Assembly: GCA_945632055.1 (NCBI GenBank)
Contig: CALZCU010000010.1
Location: forward strand, 1-10,835
Direction of reading: 5' to 3'
From: an uncultured Ruminococcus sp.
GTDB lineage: Bacteria > Bacillota > Clostridia > Oscillospirales > Acutalibacteraceae
DNA length: 10,835 bases
Shown: piece after piece, positions 6,426 to 10,835 of the stretch
How positions within the stretch are numbered: the first letter of the stretch is position 1
Layout of the letters: each line of letters begins with the position of its first letter
Translations under genes and position numbers: made by a program
The notes under the pieces: generated by a model
What the model was told of the DNA's origin: nothing
Database searches by the model: none
What the model saw: the letters and a program-made list of their open reading frames with translations, nothing else

Positions 6426-7322
6426 ATGAAATATATCTCAGTTGCAAAAGCGGCAACGCTTTGGGGCGTGTCTGAGCGAAGTGTGCGAAACTACTGTGCC
6501 AACGGAAAAATCGAAGGAGCTTTTCTGACAGGCAAAACCTGGAATATACCCGAAACTGCTCAAAAACCGAAAAGGTCAAATACTAATATCAATGCTCCGA
6601 AAACGCTTTTGCAGGTGCTTCGCAGAGAAAAAGCACAAAGGCTTTCGGGCGGTATATATCACAAGGTGCAAATTGAGCTGACCTATAATTCAAACCACCT
6701 TGAGGGAAGCCGTTTGTCGCACGAGCAAACTCGTCTTATTTTTGAAACAAACACCATCGGAATCGAAAACGAAACTGTCAGAGTTGATGATATAGTCGAA
6801 ACCGCAAATCATTTTAGGTGCATTGATATGATAATCGACAACGCAAATTACTCCCTAAGCGAGCATTTTATAAAACAGCTCCATTCTGTTCTGAAAAACG
6901 GCACCTCAGACAGCAGAATGGATTGGTTTGCTGTGGGCGAATATAAAAAACTGCCAAACGAGGTGGGCGGAAGAGCAACTGCACCGCCCGAGGAGGTTCA
7001 CACGCAAATGAGCAGACTCCTTGAAAAATACAATAAATCAGGTCAAAAGACATTTGAAGATATAGTTGAATTTCATTATGAATTTGAAGCAATACATCCG
7101 TTTCAGGACGGCAACGGACGAGTAGGCAGACTGCTTGCGTTCAAGGAATGCCTGCGAAATAATATTGTGCCGTTTATTATTGACGAGGATTTAAAGATGT
7201 TTTATTACCGTGGTCTGCACGAATGGAAAAACGAAAAAGGCTATCTGCTTGATACCTGCCGGGCAGCGCAGGACAAATTCAAGACATATCTGAGCTATTT
7301 CAGATTATCATTCATTGATTAA
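6426..7322 (+). CDS. Fic-domain protein with N-terminal helix-turn-helix, class II (self-inhibited)
   Basis: Fic enzymes attach AMP (or another nucleotide part) to hydroxyl groups of target proteins. The core motif HPFQDGNGRVGR (224-235) is complete, including the catalytic histidine and both arginines. An inhibitory motif S-N-H-L-E-G (89-94) lies before the Fic core, matching the (S/T)xxxE(G/N) helix that blocks ATP in class II Fic proteins; the 'flap' VGGRATAPPEEV (180-191) is present. The first about 45 residues (ISVAKAATLWGVSERSVRNY, then GKIEGAFLTGKTWNIP) form a small DNA-binding helix-turn-helix. Total 298 residues. The ATG at 6426 is chosen because an earlier in-frame ATG at 6366 lies inside the promoter, before the transcription start. 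AGGAG is 10 nt upstream. There is no separate antitoxin gene, as expected for a self-inhibited type. Targets are unknown. Confidence 0.92.
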   Translation: MKYISVAKAATLWGVSERSVRNYCANGKIEGAFLTGKTWNIPETAQKPKRSNTNINAPKTLLQVLRREKAQRLSGGIYHKVQIELTYNSNHLEGSRLSHEQTRLIFETNTIGIENETVRVDDIVETANHFRCIDMIIDNANYSLSEHFIKQLHSVLKNGTSDSRMDWFAVGEYKKLPNEVGGRATAPPEEVHTQMSRLLEKYNKSGQKTFEDIVEFHYEFEAIHPFQDGNGRVGRLLAFKECLRNNIVPFIIDEDLKMFYYRGLHEWKNEKGYLLDTCRAAQDKFKTYLSYFRLSFID

Positions 7323-7354
7323 GGAACAGAATTTCAAAAACCAGTCAAATCCAC

Positions 7355-7383
7355 TTGAAAAAAACGGCGAAATGTGGTAGTAT
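7355..7383 (+). promoter_or_regulatory. Promoter of the GH13 gene
   Basis: TTGAAA (7355-7360), 17-nt spacer, TAGTAT (7378-7383) with extended TGG before the -10, like the Fic promoter. The leader would be about 110 nt, with AGGAAG (7487-7492) 7 nt before the ATG. A small hairpin CTGC-TGTTT-GCAG (7406-7418) lies in the leader. Confidence 0.65.
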
Positions 7384-7499
7384 GTTTATATATATGTATA
7401 TTTTTCTGCTGTTTGCAGTGTAAATTCTGTTTCATTTGACTGACCGTATGATGTCAAAAATAGTTTTACTGAATATTATTCATTATAGGAAGTGATTTT

Positions 7500-9368
7500 A
7501 TGGCAGTTCCTTTTGATTCCCAAAAATCCTACTACCGTTCGCCCTTCGGCGCAGTTGAGCAGGACACAAAAATTTATTTGCGCATACTTATTCCAAGGTC
7601 GCTTCGCACTCAGAAGGCTGAGCTTTGCGTTAAGTACGATTACGACTACAATTGGATGTTCTCAAATTTTCTGTGGGCAGGAAATTTTGATGATGACTCC
7701 GAAATTTGGGAGGGAGATTTTACCCCCGACAGAATCGGACTGTATTGGTACGGCTTCAAGCTCCACACCAACGAGGGTGTGCGCTACATCGTTCCGTCCG
7801 ACCCCTACAGCATCAGCACGATTGAGCGTTCCCCCGGCAGAAGCTGGCAGATTACCTGCTACAAAAAGGGCTTTTGCACTCCGCACTGGCCTGTGGGCGG
7901 AATTATGTATCAGATTTTCCCCGACCGCTTCAATTTCAGCGGAGATGAGAAAAGGCTGAAGCGCAAGGATTTTACACGCAATGAGGATTGGTATGCGCTT
8001 CCGCAGTGGCAGCCGAACGAGAACGGCGAAATCACAAACAGCGACTTCTTTATGGGCGATTTGAAGGGCATCACGCAGAAGCTTGGTTATCTTGAAGAGC
8101 TGGGCGTAAGCTGCATTTATCTTAACCCTATATTTGAAGCGTATTCAAATCACCGCTACGATACGGGCGACTACTCAAAAATTGACCCGATTTTAGGCTC
8201 GGAGGAGGACTTCAGGGAGCTTTGCAGCGAGGCAAAGAAGCGTGGAATCCACATTATAAACGACGGAGTTTTCTCGCACACAGGATCCGACAGCGTGTAC
8301 TTCAACCGTTCGGGAAGATACGGCGACGGCGGCGCATATCGTGACAAAAATTCGCCGTACTACAGCTGGTACAAATTCAACGAATGGCCTGACAACTACA
8401 ACTCCTGGTGGGGCTTTTACACCCTGCCCGAGGTCATTGAAACCTCGCCCGAATTTAACGAATACATCAACGGCGAGGACGGCATTGTGCGCAAGTGGAT
8501 GAGATGCGGAAACTCAGGCTGGCGACTTGATGTTGCCGACGAGCTTCCCGATGAATTTATGGAAAATCTGCGCAAGTCCGTCAAAGAGGAAAATCCCGAA
8601 GCCTTTATCGTAGGCGAAGTATGGGAGGACGCAAGCAATAAGGAGAGCTACGGCGCAAGAAGGAAATTTTTGCTCGGCGAACAGCTCGACTCAGTTATGA
8701 ACTATGTGTTCAGAAATGCGATTCTCGATTTTTGCAGAGGTCAGGACGCAAGGTGGACAATGAGCGCAATTATGAGCGTTGTTGAAAACTACCCTCGACC
8801 TGTTCTGCGTGTGCTTATGAACTCGCTTTCCACTCACGATACCGAGCGTGCGCTGACTGTTATTGCAGGCGAGCCGCTCAACGGCAGAGACCGCAGCTGG
8901 CAGGCTGAAACTCATCTTTCAGACGAGCAGAGAGAAAGGGGCAGAAAGCTGTTCAAGGCGGCTGTGGCAATGCAGTACACACTTCCCGGCTTCCCCTGCG
9001 TTTATTACGGAGATGAAGCAGGAATGGAGGGTTACCGTGACCCGTTCAACCGCTGCTGTTACCCTTGGGGCAAGGAGGATAAGGAGCTTGTTGAGTGGCA
9101 CAAAACGCTCGGCAATCTGCGCAAATCCTGCTCGGCACTGTGGGACGGAGAATTTGTGAATGTGTATGCACAGGGAAGAAGAATGTCATACATTCGTCAC
9201 GATGATAAGACAGCAATTTTCTGCACCTTCAACCTTGAGGATAATACTGTTGAAATCGACTCTCCGCCCGGATACGGCAATGCAATACCCCAGCTTGGCT
9301 CGGAGTTTAAGAACGGAAAATTAACACTTGCACCGCTCAGCTGTGAGATTTTACTGCTGGAGCTATAA
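7500..9368 (+). CDS. GH13 alpha-glucan hydrolase (neopullulanase / maltogenic amylase-like), cytoplasmic
   Basis: 622 residues, no signal peptide, so it probably acts on imported malto-oligosaccharides or on glycogen inside the cell. An N-terminal beta domain (about 1-125, with YYRSPFGAV and aromatic-rich strands) resembles the extra domain of neopullulanase-type enzymes. The catalytic barrel begins GGIMYQIFPDRF (133-144). GH13 regions are all present: I INDGVFSH (253-260), II GWRLDVADE (340-348) with nucleophile D344, III VGEVWED (371-377) with acid/base E373, IV NSLSTHDTER (441-450) with transition-state aspartate D447; MGDLKGI (185-191) and GFPCVYYGDEAG (497-508) also fit. A C-terminal beta domain ends the protein. 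It has its own promoter and a strong terminator, so it is monocistronic. The family is certain; pullulan, cyclodextrin or maltodextrin preference is not. Confidence 0.93.
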   Translation: MAVPFDSQKSYYRSPFGAVEQDTKIYLRILIPRSLRTQKAELCVKYDYDYNWMFSNFLWAGNFDDDSEIWEGDFTPDRIGLYWYGFKLHTNEGVRYIVPSDPYSISTIERSPGRSWQITCYKKGFCTPHWPVGGIMYQIFPDRFNFSGDEKRLKRKDFTRNEDWYALPQWQPNENGEITNSDFFMGDLKGITQKLGYLEELGVSCIYLNPIFEAYSNHRYDTGDYSKIDPILGSEEDFRELCSEAKKRGIHIINDGVFSHTGSDSVYFNRSGRYGDGGAYRDKNSPYYSWYKFNEWPDNYNSWWGFYTLPEVIETSPEFNEYINGEDGIVRKWMRCGNSGWRLDVADELPDEFMENLRKSVKEENPEAFIVGEVWEDASNKESYGARRKFLLGEQLDSVMNYVFRNAILDFCRGQDARWTMSAIMSVVENYPRPVLRVLMNSLSTHDTERALTVIAGEPLNGRDRSWQAETHLSDEQRERGRKLFKAAVAMQYTLPGFPCVYYGDEAGMEGYRDPFNRCCYPWGKEDKELVEWHKTLGNLRKSCSALWDGEFVNVYAQGRRMSYIRHDDKTAIFCTFNLEDNTVEIDSPPGYGNAIPQLGSEFKNGKLTLAPLSCEILLLEL

Positions 9369-9401
9369 CAATTTACAATTAACAATTATCAATTAACAAT
9401 T
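9369..9401. repeat. AT-rich short direct repeats after the GH13 stop
   Basis: CAATTAACAATT occurs at 9376-9387 and again at 9390-9401, with a degenerate third unit (CAATTTA) at 9369-9375. It immediately follows the stop codon and touches the terminator stem. Confidence 0.8.
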
Positions 9402-9457
9402 GTGGTCGGGAAGACAGCTTGATTTAGATTAAAGCTATTTTCCCGACCACTGTTTTT
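9402..9457 (+). terminator. Rho-independent terminator of the GH13 gene
   Basis: GTGGTCGGGAA (9402-9412) pairs perfectly with TTCCCGACCAC (9440-9450), enclosing an inner AGCTT/AAGCT stem, and is followed by TGTTTTT (9451-9457). Confidence 0.9.
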
Positions 9458-9494
9458 AATTAGGAATTTGCACTTAAAAATAGTAGGGAACAGT

Positions 9495-9582
9495 CTTGAC
9501 TGTTCCGCAGAATTACGGCAAACACATTGGTCGGGCAAATTCATTTAAATTCAAAAAATAACCTGTCTGCTCGAATTGGGTG
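9495..9582 (+). repeat. 88-bp perfect direct repeat, copy 1
   Basis: Identical over 88 bases to 9596-9683 (offset 101). The 13 bases between the copies are CAGCGTCACGCTG, themselves a hairpin. Copy 1 begins at the loop of the GGAACAGT stem and ends with the CTGTCTGCTCGAATT box. Confidence 0.97.
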
Positions 9583-9595
9583 CAGCGTCACGCTG

Positions 9596-9683
9596 CTTGA
9601 CTGTTCCGCAGAATTACGGCAAACACATTGGTCGGGCAAATTCATTTAAATTCAAAAAATAACCTGTCTGCTCGAATTGGGTG
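9596..9683 (+). repeat. 88-bp perfect direct repeat, copy 2
   Basis: Second copy, identical to 9495-9582. It retains ACTGTTCC, the right half of the copy 1 upstream stem, but lacks the matching left half. It is followed by the GTCGAG/CTCGAC hairpin where copy 1 is followed by GCAGCGT/ACGCTGC. Confidence 0.97.
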
Positions 9684-9997
9684 TCGAGGCACTCGACCGG
9701 GCGGATAATATCCGCCCCTACGAGGTTGTGCGATTCAATAATGATGATAAATTATTCGTGTTTGATGTTCACTGCCGGACACGGCACGCCGTGTCCCTAC
9801 GAAGTGGATTTTAACACTTAATATTACGGTTGGGCAACCGTTTTATAGCTATACACCGTGCTGTCTGCTCGAATTGACTGCGGTGGCACACCGCCACGCC
9901 GTGTCCCTACGAAATGTACGGTACTCGGTCGGGATACCGTTATACAATAAATATCCGAGTGTTCTTCTCGAGCTAAAAAAGGCGGTGTACCACCGCA

Positions 9998-10069
9998 GGT
10001 AATTCGAGTAGATAGATTGTTATTATCAAGCCTTCTCTGCCCGACTGTTTTCGAGCAATTTCCTATAAA
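9998..10069 (+). repeat. Interspersed 72-nt repeat, copy 2 (between GH13 and nifJ)
   Basis: Ungapped match to 5892-5963 (58 of 72). It carries AATTCGAGTAGATAG (10001-10015) directly after the GCGGTG/CACCGC hairpin and ends next to the nifJ terminator. The GGTAAT/ATTATC pairing is kept here through a G-U pair; the other stem (CGAGTAG with CTGCCCG) has one mismatch. Confidence 0.8.
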
Positions 10070-10071
10070 GT

Positions 10072-10110
10072 AAAAAACCGCAGGGGCAGATGAACTGCAA
10101 CCCTGCGGTT
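10072..10110 (-). terminator. Rho-independent terminator of nifJ
   Basis: On the minus strand AACCGCAGGG (10101-10110) pairs perfectly with CCCTGCGGTT (10076-10085), with an inner GCAG/CTGC stem, and runs into a T tract (10077-10072). It lies about 50 nt after the nifJ stop. On the plus strand AATTTTT follows the stem, so it may act weakly in both directions. Confidence 0.92.
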
Positions 10111-10161
10111 AATTTTTATAATATTATGCTTTAATGCTTTTCGCTTAACAGCAATGCAAAA

Positions 10162-10835
<674 letters not shown>

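Larger units (their letters stand above)
9481..9997. repeat. Mosaic of small hairpins with differing arms and shared flanks; no gene
   Basis: I found no credible coding region here. Perfect stems seen: GGAACAGT/ACTGTTCC (9487-9506), GCAGCGT/ACGCTGC (9582-9596), GTCGAG/CTCGAC (9683-9697), GGGCGGATA/TATCCGCCC (9699-9717), GGACACGGC/GCCGTGTCC (9777-9796), ACGGTT/AACCGT (9826-9841), GCGGTG/CACCGC (9880-9894 and again 9982-9996), ACGGTA/TACCGT (9918-9940). Several are flanked by CCCTACGA (9716-9723, 9795-9802, 9905-9912) or by GTAGGG in the other orientation (9483-9488). A box CTGTCTGCTCGAATT occurs at 9563-9577, 9664-9678 and 9861-9875, each followed within a few bases by a hairpin; the reverse-orientation form follows the 9982-9996 hairpin. 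Confidence 0.85.

Noticed and set aside
6426..7322. Two-gene toxin-antitoxin module
   Set aside because: No small antitoxin gene lies beside it; the inhibitory motif is in the same protein.
9495..9683. CRISPR array
   Set aside because: Only two copies, 88 bp long, separated by 13 bp; no cas genes and wrong proportions.
9369..10161. Insertion sequence remnant
   Set aside because: No transposase fragment could be read in any frame and no terminal inverted repeats bound the whole region; it is better described as a mosaic of small repeats.

Overview
The window looks like chromosomal DNA of a low-to-mid-GC Gram-positive anaerobe, most probably a gut or rumen Clostridia member of the Ruminococcus/Oscillospiraceae type. 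This is inferred from AGGAGG-type ribosome binding sites, a zapA-U32 gene pair, a pyruvate:ferredoxin oxidoreductase, a cytoplasmic GH13 alpha-glucan enzyme, and AT-rich intergenic DNA between genes of roughly 50% GC. TGA is used as a normal stop (zapA, the DHHW gene). No transposase, phage, CRISPR, tRNA or rRNA gene was seen.

Layout: (1) 1-3041, minus strand, housekeeping: the N-terminal part of dUTPase (dut), a U32/DUF3656 'peptidase' gene, and a long zapA whose 3' end overlaps the U32 start. The U32 gene carries an in-frame TGA at a position where relatives have glycine; the same frame then continues for another 112 codons with a recognisable C-terminal domain. (2) 3150-6254, minus strand: a two-gene O-acetylation cassette, an MBOAT acyltransferase followed by a DHHW (AlgX/AlgJ-like) SGNH-type protein, tightly coupled and closed by a terminator. 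A predicted promoter lies about 390 nt upstream, so the leader contains a (CTGT)n tetranucleotide tract of 20 units, a long hairpin, and one copy of an interspersed repeat. (3) 6323-7322, plus strand: a divergent gene for a DNA-binding-domain/Fic fusion, with a perfect 13-bp inverted repeat lying over its promoter. (4) 7355-9457, plus strand: a GH13 enzyme with its own promoter and terminator. (5) 9369-10161: about 790 bases without a gene, packed with small hairpins of different sequence but the same design, an 88-bp perfect duplication, and a second copy of the repeat found in the MBOAT leader. (6) 10162-10835, minus strand: the 3' end of pyruvate:ferredoxin oxidoreductase (nifJ) with a strong terminator.

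How the parts may work together: the MBOAT membrane protein would pass acetyl groups across the membrane and the DHHW protein would place them on a surface polymer. The tetranucleotide tract in the leader makes this surface modification a candidate for switching between cells. The Fic protein carries its own inhibitory helix (class II), and its N-terminal DNA-binding domain plus the palindrome at its promoter suggest self-regulation. The most unusual material is non-coding: the family of variable hairpins joined to a constant AATTCGAGYAGAYAG box, found both in the 9.5-10.1 kb gap and in the MBOAT leader.
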